Assembly (NCBI GenBank): GCA_050740695.1
Contig: JBOIDR010000006.1
Location: 1 to 64,000 of the forward strand
Reading direction: 5' to 3'
From: JACCXJ01 sp050740695
GTDB lineage: Bacteria > Pseudomonadota > Gammaproteobacteria > JACCXJ01
DNA: 64,000 nt
In this document: piece after piece, positions 19,902-27,744 of the stretch
Layout: the number at the start of each line of letters is the position of its first letter
Position numbering within the stretch: the stretch's first letter is position 1
Notes under the pieces: model-generated
What the model was told of the DNA's origin: nothing
Database searches by the model: none
Seen by the model: the letters and a program-made list of their open reading frames with translations, nothing else
Position numbers and translations under genes: made by a program

Positions 19902-20216
19902 TTACTTCAGGCGGATATCGTTCGTGACCGCCAGGACTCCGGGGACCCGGCTAGCCAGAGCCGCAGCCCGTTGCCGTTCCGCTTCCGTGGTAGCGAATCC
20001 GCTGAGCTGGACCTCTCCCTTGAAGGTCTCCACATTGATCGCAAGCCCACTGACCTGCGGGTCCTGGAGCAGGGTGGTCTTTACCTTGGTGCTCAGCGCC
20101 GTATCATCGAGGTACTCCCCGGTGCTTTCCTGTGTGGGAGTCCCCGCACACCCGCCGAGTAAGACGACGGCCAGCGCAGCAGCCATTAGCGGTTTGTGTT
20201 CTATTCGATGGTTCAT
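19902..20216 (-). CDS. BON-domain lipoprotein
   Basis: The start at 20216 is fixed by GAGAGGAG seven bases upstream; a longer frame to 20243 lacks such a site. The 104-residue product begins with a lipoprotein signal (MAAALAVVLLGGCAG, lipobox LGGC). One BON domain follows: DDTALSTKVKTTLLQDPQVSGLAINVETFKGEVQLSGF and RAAALASRVPGVLAVTNDIRLK. BON proteins such as OsmY bind membranes or other envelope partners and are often stress-induced. It is a single gene after a long non-coding region. A weak sigma-54-like motif lies on its strand at 20361-20375. The precise function cannot be derived. Confidence 0.85.
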   Translation of the reverse strand: MNHRIEHKPLMAAALAVVLLGGCAGTPTQESTGEYLDDTALSTKVKTTLLQDPQVSGLAINVETFKGEVQLSGFATTEAERQRAAALASRVPGVLAVTNDIRLK

Positions 20217-20929
20217 CGCAAATCTCCTCTCGGAATCACTCAAAAGTATCTTTCCTCCCGATGCACCTGTGTCATGGGAGCCTCTCTAGCCACGGTGGCA
20301 AACTTCGCAGCCGATTTCCTCGGCCGCACGGTGTACACACTGGCCACACCGCAGGGGCGGGCAATCCATATGCCGCACCCCGCAATCCGGGAGTAAGCGA
20401 CATGACTTCAGAGGGTTAAGACTAGGCCTGCCGGCAGGGGCGGCTGGTAACGGGGATAGGCGTCGGTAAGAAATACCGACCAGCGGGAAGAGTTACAGCG
20501 AGGGCACGGCGCGGTAACCCACGACCGCAAGCGGTTTGTATACATGCGGCGCTTCGGTTCCAATGGGTTCTACGCCGCCTAGATGGACTTACGACCCCTT
20601 TCTATTTGGCGGCCAGGGATCGGTCGGATGCAGGCCGTGTAACCGTCGCGACCAGAATGGCGACGGGCCTCACCTGCTCAAAATAATCGGCCGCTTTAAC
20701 GGCATGCTGCCTCTGCGCCATCCGGCGAGGGGCAATACGCATGAAAGCTTTCGGCAACGATGCGGCCACAAGCGAGGTATCGGCATTTTGTGCCCCGGCA
20801 AGTAAATCTTGCATGTAAATCCTACACGGCGACGCCAAGTACGTTCCACGTTGCGGGCTGAATCTCTTGCCTTTTTGCTAGGGCACATTTTCTGCCTTTT
20901 TTGCTTCACTGCCGCGTGACCGCCAAATC
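20217..20929. other. Long intergenic region
   Basis: No supported gene is seen in these 713 bases. Short frames (for example 20536-20805 on the plus strand) lack domains and start signals. On the minus strand CGGCATATGGATTGC (20361-20375) has the GG-N10-GC spacing of a sigma-54 promoter and could serve the BON gene, with a leader of about 130 bases; support is weak. Confidence 0.35.
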
Positions 20930-21463
20930 ATGACCATGAGCGTCCGATTGAACCACACGATCGTTGCCGCGCACCACAAAGATACCGCGGCAATGTTTTT
21001 GACTGAGATCCTGGGCCTCCCACCGCCCTCGCTGCTCGGCCCGTTTGCGGTGGTGCGGGTGAGCGACGACACCTCGCTGGACTATATCGACGCCGACGGC
21101 GAGATCACGTCCCAGCACTACGCCTTCCTGGTGAGCGAGATCGAATTCGACGAGATCTTCGAGCGGATCCGTGAACGGCGCCTTTCGTACTGGGCCGATC
21201 CCGGCCGCCACGAGCGCGATCGGATCAACACCTGGGACGGTGGGCGCGGGCTCTACTTCGACGATCCGAACGGCCACCTGCTGGAGATCATCACCCGTCC
21301 GTACGGCAGCGGTGGTACGACGGCATCCCGACCTCACCCCTTGGTCGCACCGACACTGGGTCCCGAAGATCACGAGGGTCGCTCTCGTCATCAAGGGAAG
21401 AACGGTGGGGACAGCCTCGCCGCTACGGAGCCACCCGACGCGGGACGAGTAGCAAGCAAGTAA
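20930..21463 (+). CDS. VOC (glyoxalase/bleomycin-resistance) family protein
   Basis: The first about 130 residues form a VOC fold: MSVRLNHTIVAAHHKDTAAMFLTEILGL, then LDYIDADGEITSQHYAFLVSEIEFDEIFERI, and GRGLYFDDPNGHLLEIITRPYG. The His in LNHT, His in QHYAF and Glu in HLLEI occupy the metal-ligand positions. Such proteins include glyoxalases, dioxygenases and drug-binding proteins, and the substrate here cannot be told. The final about 45 residues (from SGGTTASRPHPL) are low-complexity and polar, and unlike the family. They may be an extension caused by loss of the original stop. ATG 20936 is an alternative start. No clear Shine-Dalgarno is visible. Confidence 0.75.
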   Translation: MTMSVRLNHTIVAAHHKDTAAMFLTEILGLPPPSLLGPFAVVRVSDDTSLDYIDADGEITSQHYAFLVSEIEFDEIFERIRERRLSYWADPGRHERDRINTWDGGRGLYFDDPNGHLLEIITRPYGSGGTTASRPHPLVAPTLGPEDHEGRSRHQGKNGGDSLAATEPPDAGRVASK

Positions 21464-21475
21464 AGGAATTCGCGA

Positions 21476-23644
21476 TCATCGTTTCGATTTCCTCAAGCCC
21501 GGCATCACGTTCTCGTTCACGAGGCTCGCGATGATCCGTATCAGCTCCTCAGGCTCGACGGGCTTTGCCAGGTGCGTCTGGAACCCCGCGCGTAGCGCGC
21601 GTACCCGGTCCTTGGGTTGCGCATAGGCCGTGAGCGCGATCGCCGGGATCTGCTCGGACAGCGGTATCCGGTGCTCCTTCTCCAAGGCCCGGAGCCTGCC
21701 CATCACCGCATAACCGTCCAGCTCGGGCATCGCGATGTCGCAGACGAGCACGTGCGGCGGGGCGCTTTCGAGGGTCTCGGCGAGCAATGCGAGCGCCTCG
21801 CGTCCCGAGCCCGTGGCGCTCACCTCGGCCCCGTGGCGCGCCAGCACCGTGGCCAGGGCCTCGCGCGCATCCTCCTGATCGTCCACCACCAACAACCGCA
21901 CACCGACGAGCGAGGGTGCCTCGGCCTGCTCGTCTATCTTCCGTCCTTCCCCTCCGGGCGTCGGCGAGACGGGCGGAGCCGGGAGGCGCACGGCGCGCAC
22001 GGGTAGGTCAACGGTGAACGTCGTGCCCCGCCCAAGGCCCGGGCTCTCGACCCGGACGCTCCCCCCATGCAACTCGACCAGCTCGCGCACCAGGGCCAGT
22101 CCCAGGCCCAGCCCACCATGTCGGCGCCTGCTCGAGGTGTCTGACTGGCGGAAGCGCTCGAAGATGAACGGGAGGAGCTCGGGATCGATCCCCGCACCCG
22201 TGTCGCTCACGTCGATCCGCACGTGCGGGTCCACGCGCTCGATGTGCAATTGGACACGGCCCCCGCGGGGCGTGAACTTGATGGCATTGGAGAGCAGATT
22301 CCAGAGGACTTGCTGCAGGCGCCCGGCGTCACCCATGATGGGTCCCGCATACGCATCGATGAGCGTGTAGATCTCGATCCCACGGGCCTCTGCGGCCGAG
22401 CGCACCACCTCCAGCGCCGTCTCGGCCACGGCCGCGGGTTCGAGGGCCCGGACCTCGAGCTGCAACTTGCCGCTGGCGATGCGGGCGGTGTCCAGGAGAT
22501 CGCCGATCAGCCGCCGTTGCTGATCGACGCTGCGCTTGAGGAATCCGGTGGCTTTGGCGAGGGTCGCGGCATCCGGCTCGGGTGTGGTCTCCAGGATGTG
22601 CAACCAGGCGACCATCGCGTTCAAGGGCGTGCGTAGCTCGTGCGAGACCAAGGCCAGGAAGTCGTCTTTCGCGCGATCGGCGGCCTCGGCGCGCTCGCGC
22701 AATCGTCGCTCCTCGGCATACAAGGCGTCACGCTCCATCTCGGCCTCCTTGCGCGCGGTGATGTCCCACGCCAGACCGATGCCGTAGAGGGGCTGACCCT
22801 GCTCATCGCGGTAGACCCTGCCCCGGTCCGCAAGCCAGCGCACCGTTCCATCCGGCCGGATAATGCGATACTCGTGCACATAGTCCGTGTCCTCCCGGGT
22901 CGCGCGGGCCATGGTCTCCGCCACGCGCTCGCGATCGTCGGAATGGACGGCGCTCAAAAACTGTTCATAGTTGGCGAATGAGGATTCGGAGGGCAGACCG
23001 CACAGCTCCCCGAGCTGATCGCTATAGATCGCCATCCCGGTTTCAAAGTCGCGGTAGTGATAGCCCATCTGCGCGGTGGTCATGGCCAGGCGGAGCCGCT
23101 CCTGGCTCTCCTTGAGCCCTTCCTCGGCCTGGCGGGCCCTCTGCATCTCTGCCTGTAACGCCGCGTTCGCCTGCTTCAGCTCGGTGGTCCGTTCCTGCAC
23201 CCGGCGCTCGAGAAGCTGGTTGAAATTCGCCAGTGCCTCACGGTCCCGCCTGCGCTCGAGGGTATAGCGGATGGCGCGCTCGAGGGCCGCGGCGTCGATC
23301 CGATCCTTCAGGAGGTAGTCGGCCGCGCCCGCCCGCATCGCCTCGATGTCGAGCTCGAAGGCGCTGTAGCCGGTCAGCACGATGAAAGGGGTCCCGAAGT
23401 TTTCGGCCGCCGCCCGGCGCAGGAGGTCGAGCCCGGTGCACTCGCCGAGCCGGTAGTCGAGCAGACACACGTCGTGCGTCCGGCGCGCCAGCGCGCTAAG
23501 ACCGGCCTCATAGCTCTCCGCCCAGTCGAGCTCGATCCGATACCCAGGCACCTCGGCGAGCAGCTCGCGGGTGAGGCGGTAGTCGTCCTCGTCGTCCTCG
23601 ACGAGCAGCACCCGGATCGGGAGCGCCTGCGCCTCACCCTGCAT
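21476..23644 (-). CDS. Hybrid sensor kinase (REC-PAS-HisKA-HATPase-REC)
   Basis: This 722-residue cytoplasmic protein carries an N-terminal receiver (phospho-Asp63 in CLLDYRLGE) and a coiled coil at residues 135-185. A PAS/PAC domain (about 186-300, DGTVRWLADRGRVYRDEQGQPLYGIGLAWDITARKEAE) follows. HisKA has His335 in ALVSHELRTPLN. The ATPase has N box LWNLLSNAIKF, DTGAGID and GGLGLGLALV. A C-terminal receiver has Asp636 in LVCDIAMPELDGY. The gene overlaps the preceding response regulator by 11 bases, so the three signalling genes from 25609 to 21476 form one operon. Receivers at both ends suggest it takes phosphate from the upstream kinase and passes it on in a relay. No DNA-binding output is present. 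Confidence 0.9.
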   Translation of the reverse strand: MQGEAQALPIRVLLVEDDEDDYRLTRELLAEVPGYRIELDWAESYEAGLSALARRTHDVCLLDYRLGECTGLDLLRRAAAENFGTPFIVLTGYSAFELDIEAMRAGAADYLLKDRIDAAALERAIRYTLERRRDREALANFNQLLERRVQERTTELKQANAALQAEMQRARQAEEGLKESQERLRLAMTTAQMGYHYRDFETGMAIYSDQLGELCGLPSESSFANYEQFLSAVHSDDRERVAETMARATREDTDYVHEYRIIRPDGTVRWLADRGRVYRDEQGQPLYGIGLAWDITARKEAEMERDALYAEERRLRERAEAADRAKDDFLALVSHELRTPLNAMVAWLHILETTPEPDAATLAKATGFLKRSVDQQRRLIGDLLDTARIASGKLQLEVRALEPAAVAETALEVVRSAAEARGIEIYTLIDAYAGPIMGDAGRLQQVLWNLLSNAIKFTPRGGRVQLHIERVDPHVRIDVSDTGAGIDPELLPFIFERFRQSDTSSRRRHGGLGLGLALVRELVELHGGSVRVESPGLGRGTTFTVDLPVRAVRLPAPPVSPTPGGEGRKIDEQAEAPSLVGVRLLVVDDQEDAREALATVLARHGAEVSATGSGREALALLAETLESAPPHVLVCDIAMPELDGYAVMGRLRALEKEHRIPLSEQIPAIALTAYAQPKDRVRALRAGFQTHLAKPVEPEELIRIIASLVNENVMPGLRKSKR

Positions 23645-24095
23645 CCGGATCTCCCGGCAGCTCGACGATATCGAGCCAGTACCTCCCCAGGGTCTTGATG
23701 ACCTTGACCAAGGCCTCGAAGGTCACGGGTTTCTGAATGTAGGAAGCCGCGCCGAGGTCATAGCTGCGGTAGATGTCCTCCTCCTCCTTAGAAGTGGTTA
23801 GGACGACGATGCGGATGCGCTTGAGATTCGGGTCCGCCTTGATCTCCTGGAGCGCCTCCCGCCCGTCCTTTTTGGGCATGTTGAGATCGAGGAGAATCAA
23901 GCCCGGCCGTGGCGCCGCCACGGGATCGCTGTATCGACCCTGGTGACGGAGATAATCCATCAACTCGACCCCGTCTTCGACGAAGCGCAGCTCGTTGTGC
24001 AGGCGGGCGTCGCTGAAGGCCTCCTGGGTCATCAGACGGTCGTCCTCATCGTCGTCGGCCATGAGTATCGTGACGGATTTCCCTTGTCGTCTCAT
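23634..24095 (-). CDS. Single-domain response regulator (Rcp1/CheY-like)
   Basis: This 153-residue stand-alone receiver has the acidic pocket LMADDDEDDR, phospho-acceptor Asp70 in GLILLDLNMPKKDG, Thr in VVLTTSK and Lys in SYIQKPVTF. The LNMPKKDGREAL segment is typical of Rcp1-type regulators that pair with phytochrome-like kinases. Its ATG overlaps the stop of the CHASE3 kinase by four bases (ATGA), and its end overlaps the hybrid kinase by 11 bases. It has no output domain, so it probably shuttles phosphate between the two kinases. Confidence 0.92.
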   Translation of the reverse strand: MRRQGKSVTILMADDDEDDRLMTQEAFSDARLHNELRFVEDGVELMDYLRHQGRYSDPVAAPRPGLILLDLNMPKKDGREALQEIKADPNLKRIRIVVLTTSKEEEDIYRSYDLGAASYIQKPVTFEALVKVIKTLGRYWLDIVELPGDPDAG

Positions 24096-25609
24096 GTCGG
24101 GTTGCCCTCCTGTGTGAGCGCTAAGGTCACGATGAAGGTGGCCCCGTGCCCGGGGGCACTGTGCGCGCTTATGGTGCCGCCGTGACGCGTGACGATCTTG
24201 CGGCAGATCGCGAGCCCCATCCCCGTGCCCTCGTACTCATCGCGGCCATGGAGGCGCTGGAACAGATCGAAGATGCGCTCGCTGTAGACCTCCTCGAAGC
24301 CGATTCCGTTGTCCTGCACCTGGATCTCGCAGCGGCGCAGGCCGGGTGCGGAACCCTCGGCGAGCGGGTCGTCGGCGTCGAGCAGCCGGCCCTCGATCCG
24401 CACCACGGGCGGCTCACCCTCGCGATGGAACTTGAGCCCGTTGCCGATGAGGTTCTGCAGCAACTGGCGCATCTGTAGCGGTTCGGCCTCTATGGTGGGA
24501 AGCGCTCCGACCTCCACGCGACCCCCCGTCTCGTCTATACACCCCTCCAGATCGGAAACCACCTGTTGCGCAACCTCGGTGAGGTCGACCGTCACGAACG
24601 GCCGGGCCTTGGTCGTCACCCGCGAGAAGCTCAAGAGGTCGTTGATGAGTTGGCGCATGCGCACCGTGGCGGCGAGCATACGCGTGAGGTAATCGCGCCC
24701 CTGTTCGTCCAGGACCTGATCATACCTGGTCTTCAGCCGGCCGCCAAAGGCCTCGATCTTGCGGAGCGGCTCCTGGAGATCGTGGGAGGCGACCGTGGCG
24801 AAGTCCTGCAGCTCGCGGTTCGAAGCGTTCAGATCCGTCGTGCGGCGCGTGAGGATGGTGGCCATGGTGTGAAAGGCCTGGTCCACCTGGGCGATCTCGT
24901 CCTCGCCGCCGAGCGCTGGGAGCGGCACTTCACCCTCGGCCAGGCGCTGGGCGTTTTGCACCATGACGTCAAGGCGCCGGCTGATCCCCCGGCTGAAGAC
25001 ATAGGTCAGGCCCAGGCCGAGGAGGAGGCTCGCCACTGCCCCCGTGCCCAGCCACCAGTCCTCGTGCCGCCACCGCTCTTCCACCGCCACCTCGCGCGCC
25101 CCGTCCAGCTCGTGCTGCCGCTGCAAGAAAGTATCGATATCCTGGCCCAGGTCGTTGATGCGTTCGTGGCCGCTGCGCGCCTTGATCGCGGCGACCGCCT
25201 GCTCCGGTTTTCCGGCCTGCATGAAACCGTTGAGCTCGCCGAGGAAGCCGAGCAGCGCGCTCGCGTCGTCGGCGATCCGGGTGACGCGCAAGCGTTGTCC
25301 CGGCTCGCGGACCCGGCGTTGTAACGCCGCGATCGTCTGGGGCAGGTACTCGCTGGCCTCCTCATAGGCCTGGGCGAAGGCAGGGTCACCGGTGATCACG
25401 AACCCGCGCATATCGTTATGGGCCTCGATCAGGAGGCGGTGGGCGCGCCCGACCTCGGCCACGATCTCTTTGGTATCGGAGAGCCAGCGGTGATCCTCCT
25501 GTTCCTCCTCGCGGATGTGGAGGAAGAGGCCCATGAACGCCCATTGCGACAGCAAAGGGATCGCGATGAGGAGCACCCCCTTCTTGAAAACGGACAGGTT
25601 GATGCCCAT
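24092..25609 (-). CDS. Membrane sensor histidine kinase (CHASE3-HAMP-HisKA-HATPase)
   Basis: The 505-residue kinase has an N-terminal transmembrane helix (GVLLIAIPLLSQWAFMGLFL) and a periplasmic CHASE3 domain (about 35-180, with AHNDMRGFVITGDPAFAQAYE). A second helix (LGTGAVASLLLGLGLTYVF) and HAMP (SRRLDVMVQNAQRLAEGEVPL) follow. HisKA has His276 in FATVASHDLQEPLRKIE, and the ATPase has NLIGNGLKFH, DNGIGFEE and GTGMGLAI. The kinase core is of the bacteriophytochrome-like subfamily that partners Rcp1-type regulators. It is the first gene of the three-gene signalling operon. The stimulus is unknown. A sigma-54-like sequence with imperfect -12 (25682-25696, minus strand) lies about 75 bases upstream. 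Confidence 0.9.
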   Translation of the reverse strand: MGINLSVFKKGVLLIAIPLLSQWAFMGLFLHIREEEQEDHRWLSDTKEIVAEVGRAHRLLIEAHNDMRGFVITGDPAFAQAYEEASEYLPQTIAALQRRVREPGQRLRVTRIADDASALLGFLGELNGFMQAGKPEQAVAAIKARSGHERINDLGQDIDTFLQRQHELDGAREVAVEERWRHEDWWLGTGAVASLLLGLGLTYVFSRGISRRLDVMVQNAQRLAEGEVPLPALGGEDEIAQVDQAFHTMATILTRRTTDLNASNRELQDFATVASHDLQEPLRKIEAFGGRLKTRYDQVLDEQGRDYLTRMLAATVRMRQLINDLLSFSRVTTKARPFVTVDLTEVAQQVVSDLEGCIDETGGRVEVGALPTIEAEPLQMRQLLQNLIGNGLKFHREGEPPVVRIEGRLLDADDPLAEGSAPGLRRCEIQVQDNGIGFEEVYSERIFDLFQRLHGRDEYEGTGMGLAICRKIVTRHGGTISAHSAPGHGATFIVTLALTQEGNPT

Positions 25610-25736
25610 CAGTCATCGGCTCGCTTGTCGGCGATGGGCCTCAGCGCCGCAACCGTCCATCGGGGTCATCGCAAGAGATCCACAATCCTCATGCCGCCGC
25701 ATGGATACCATCGATCGACGCATGAAATCAAGCGAG

Positions 25737-25751
25737 GGGCGCGGTCCTTGC
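25737..25751 (+). promoter_or_regulatory. Candidate sigma-54 promoter for the DUF3096 gene
   Basis: GGGCGCG-GTCC-TTGC has the obligatory GG (25738-25739) and GC (25750-25751) at the correct 10-base separation and a perfect TTGC -12 element. It lies about 70 bases before the DUF3096 start. It is one of three such sites in 1.5 kb, near an NtrC-type activator gene. Confidence 0.4.
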
Positions 25752-25820
25752 CTGTGCTCTATATATACTCACGTCATTGCTTCCGATCTTCGTCTAACTT
25801 GCAGCAATCTACTGGAAGAG

Positions 25821-25950
25821 GTGTGTCAGGACCCAGCCGCTCTTATCGCCATCATTGCAGGCATTCTGATCCTCGTGCGTCCCGCCTTGTTGCATTACAT
25901 CGTGGCCCTCTATACTCGTCATCATCGGGGTTCTGGGACTGATGCGCTAG
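25821..25950 (+). pseudogene. DUF3096 small membrane protein, frameshifted
   Basis: Frame one reads ALIAIIAGILILVRPALLHYIVALY, and skipping one base at about 25912-25916 continues LVIIGVLGLMR followed by TAG 25948-25950. The joined product is a two-helix hydrophobic peptide of about 42 residues matching the small DUF3096 membrane family (IAGILIL...LNYIVAIYLIIIGILGL type). GTG 25821 is the most likely start; the preceding GGAAGAG is very close to it. One extra base breaks the gene. Either the gene is dead or the base is a sequencing error. Function of the family is unknown. Confidence 0.65.
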
Positions 25951-26120
25951 CGAAGCGCATCCGCTCCTCGAACCAACTACCCGCACTATCCGCCCTGCAA
26001 CATTTTCATGTGGACCGGTAAATATTGCTGATAGACCGCGTCCGAAGGTAGGGTAATCGCTCGAGCGCTCGGACGATATCCTTAACATTATGAAGGGTAA
26101 TCAAGCGATCCAACGGGATC

Positions 26121-26135
26121 CGGCACGTGCTTTGA
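26121..26135 (+). promoter_or_regulatory. Candidate sigma-54 promoter for the EF-hand/lipoprotein operon
   Basis: CGGCACG-TGCT-TTGA matches the -24 element TGGCACG in six of seven positions and has the right spacing. The -12 has TTGA instead of TTGC. It lies 56 bases before the EF-hand gene start at 26191, leaving a leader of roughly 45 bases. Confidence 0.4.
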
Positions 26136-26190
26136 TTCGGATCGCGATACCGGGCTCGGCCCGGCCATCAACCAAGCTGAGGAGGTCCTT

Positions 26191-26472
26191 ATGAGCAACA
26201 AACCCATTTCGATTCCCGCGGTGCTATTGATGGCCGCTTCAGGCTGGATGGTCCCCCCGGCGCAAGCGCAGCAAGAGCAAACGCCCCTGCCGCTCCCGAC
26301 TTTCGGAGAGGTTGACATCGACGGCAACGGATTCATCTCCACGGGTGAATCCGTCGTGGTGCCGGGTCTGCTTGAAGAGATGAGCAGTCTGGACAAAGAC
26401 AGAGACGGCAAGATCGACATCACGGAGTATGCGGCCTTCCAGCCCCCGCAGGTCGATGCGAGCGGCTCGTAA
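26191..26472 (+). CDS. Exported EF-hand mini-protein (paralogue of the glgB-linked one)
   Basis: A GAGGAGG site precedes ATG 26191. The 93-residue product has a signal peptide (AVLLMAASGWMVPPAQA) and a proline-rich linker. Two canonical EF-hand loops follow: DIDGNGFISTGE (about residues 50-61) and DKDRDGKIDITE (about 72-83). Calcium binding in the periplasm is expected. The same plan (signal, short linker with PLP, two EF-hands separated by VPGLxxxxxxLD) is seen in the protein at 19372-19650, so both derive from one ancestor. It is followed 37 bases later by a small lipoprotein gene and a terminator, forming a two-gene unit. Confidence 0.8.
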   Translation: MSNKPISIPAVLLMAASGWMVPPAQAQQEQTPLPLPTFGEVDIDGNGFISTGESVVVPGLLEEMSSLDKDRDGKIDITEYAAFQPPQVDASGS

Positions 26473-26509
26473 CCCGATCCTTATAAATTTACAAGATGGA
26501 GAAGATGCG

Positions 26510-26686
26510 ATGAGCCAAAGATCCTATCAGCGACTGATCCCGCTGCTCCTGCCACTCGTGCTGGCAGCATGTGAAGACCGGCAGCAAGAACCAGAAGGCA
26601 CGTTGCCGTCCCTTGAGGGGCCGACCACGGATCCGACGGCGCCGGGCACGCCAACGCCGCCGCCAAGCCCTCCGTCGGATCAGTAA
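26510..26686 (+). CDS. Small proline-rich lipoprotein
   Basis: This 58-residue product starts at 26510 behind GATGGAGAAG. MSQRSYQRLIPLLLPLVLAACED is a lipoprotein signal with lipobox LAAC. The mature part is only about 38 residues, acidic and rich in proline and threonine (TDPTAPGTPTPPPSPP), with no fold predicted. It is the second gene of the EF-hand unit and is followed by a strong terminator, which supports it being real. Function unknown; it may anchor to the outer membrane. Confidence 0.65.
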   Translation: MSQRSYQRLIPLLLPLVLAACEDRQQEPEGTLPSLEGPTTDPTAPGTPTPPPSPPSDQ

Positions 26687-26711
26687 AACGGGGGCGTCAA
26701 TGACAAGGAGA

Positions 26712-26753
26712 GCGCCCGCCTGCTCGCCTCGAGACGAACGGGCGGGCGTTTTT
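26712..26753 (+). terminator. Rho-independent terminator after the EF-hand/lipoprotein unit
   Basis: The stem CGCCCGCC pairs with GGCGGGCG across a 20-base loop and is followed directly by TTTTT. It ends the unit that begins at 26191. Confidence 0.8.
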
Positions 26754-27161
26754 AACCGCAGGATCGGATCGTCGATCGTCGCACCCGTTAGCTAGCGGTC
26801 GCCTTTGCAAGGCTCGCCCGGATTTCTCACGAGCATTCTGCTGGGACCGCTAACCCCGCTCGGTCTGGCGGGCCCTAACCGCCCAGTCGGTCTTTCCCTT
26901 CATCCAGTTCGTCGAGTCGCTGTTCACGGGCGACCGTACGGGGCGGCCACGCGGTGACCTCTGGAGTTACGAAAGAAAAAATCGTCCGTAACGCTCAGAA
27001 CCGCGGATCGGTCGCCTCGCCATGGGCCTGCTGTTCTTCGATCGCTCGCCTGTAAGACCTACAGGGGTACCGGTGATTTCTTACCCACACCTCGTTACCG
27101 GGCCCTCCTCAGAGCGTGCAACTTACTGAGTATAAGGGATATCGACCCAGACACCCGGTAT
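26754..27161. other. Intergenic stretch
   Basis: No open frame with a domain or start signal is visible in about 400 bases. The right end leads into the candidate sigma-54 promoter at 27162. Confidence 0.4.
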
Positions 27162-27176
27162 GGCACGGATGTTGAC
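27162..27176 (+). promoter_or_regulatory. Candidate sigma-54 promoter for the DUF2383 gene
   Basis: TGGCACG-GATG-TTGA has a perfect -24 element and correct spacing to the -12 TTGA (one mismatch to TTGC). It lies 51 bases before ATG 27227, and the adjacent convergent gene encodes an NtrC-type activator that requires sigma-54. Confidence 0.5.
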
Positions 27177-27226
27177 TATCGTCTCACGACCCCTCGCGTT
27201 TGGACCCGAGAGCAGGCGTCGGTGCA

Positions 27227-27709
27227 ATGTCAACCGACTTCCTTTCCGTGGACCCCGACATGAATTGGAACGAGATCATCGATAAGCTTTTGAGAAGGGA
27301 ATGCTCGGCCGTCGAAACATATCAACAGGTGTCGCGCAAAGAGCGGCAAGAATCGGGGCGGAACGCGGAGTTTCAAGAACTAGCCGCCATCCTTAGCGAT
27401 CATCAGCAGGCCGCCTCGCAGCTTGAGGCCTGGGTCCAGCAGCCGGAACGCCGGACCGATCGCTTCGGGGGATGGGGTACCTGGTCCAAGGTCGCCATGG
27501 GAGCGGCGAACATCTTTGGCGATAGGATGGTGCTCAGGGCCTTAAAGGCAGGTGAGGAGTCCGGCGCCAAACGTTATCAAGAGGTGCTGGAGGCTCCCGC
27601 CGTGCCGGCGGAGCTGAAGCCGCTGTTTGTCGACCTGCTCGCGAAGCAGCAAGCACATATACGGATATTAGAGGGGCTCATGTCCAAAAGCTTAGGGCTG
27701 CCGGTCTAA
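27227..27709 (+). CDS. DUF2383 (PA2169-like) four-helix protein
   Basis: From ATG 27227 this gives 160 residues; TTG 27200 is an upstream alternative. The protein is all-helical: WNEIIDKLLRRECSAVETYQQVSRKE, FQELAAILSDHQQAASQLEAWVQQ, a middle segment and ELKPLFVDLLAKQQAHIRILEGLM. It follows the ferritin-like DUF2383 plan, with E/H residues at positions where ferritins bind metal. Members are stress-associated in other gammaproteobacteria, but the function is not defined. The gene is convergent with the NtrC-type regulator (35 bases apart) and has a sigma-54-like promoter, so the two may form a regulatory pair. Confidence 0.75.
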   Translation: MSTDFLSVDPDMNWNEIIDKLLRRECSAVETYQQVSRKERQESGRNAEFQELAAILSDHQQAASQLEAWVQQPERRTDRFGGWGTWSKVAMGAANIFGDRMVLRALKAGEESGAKRYQEVLEAPAVPAELKPLFVDLLAKQQAHIRILEGLMSKSLGLPV

Positions 27710-27744
27710 ATCGGGCGAGGGGGCGTCGCAGAAAGGAAGTGGCG

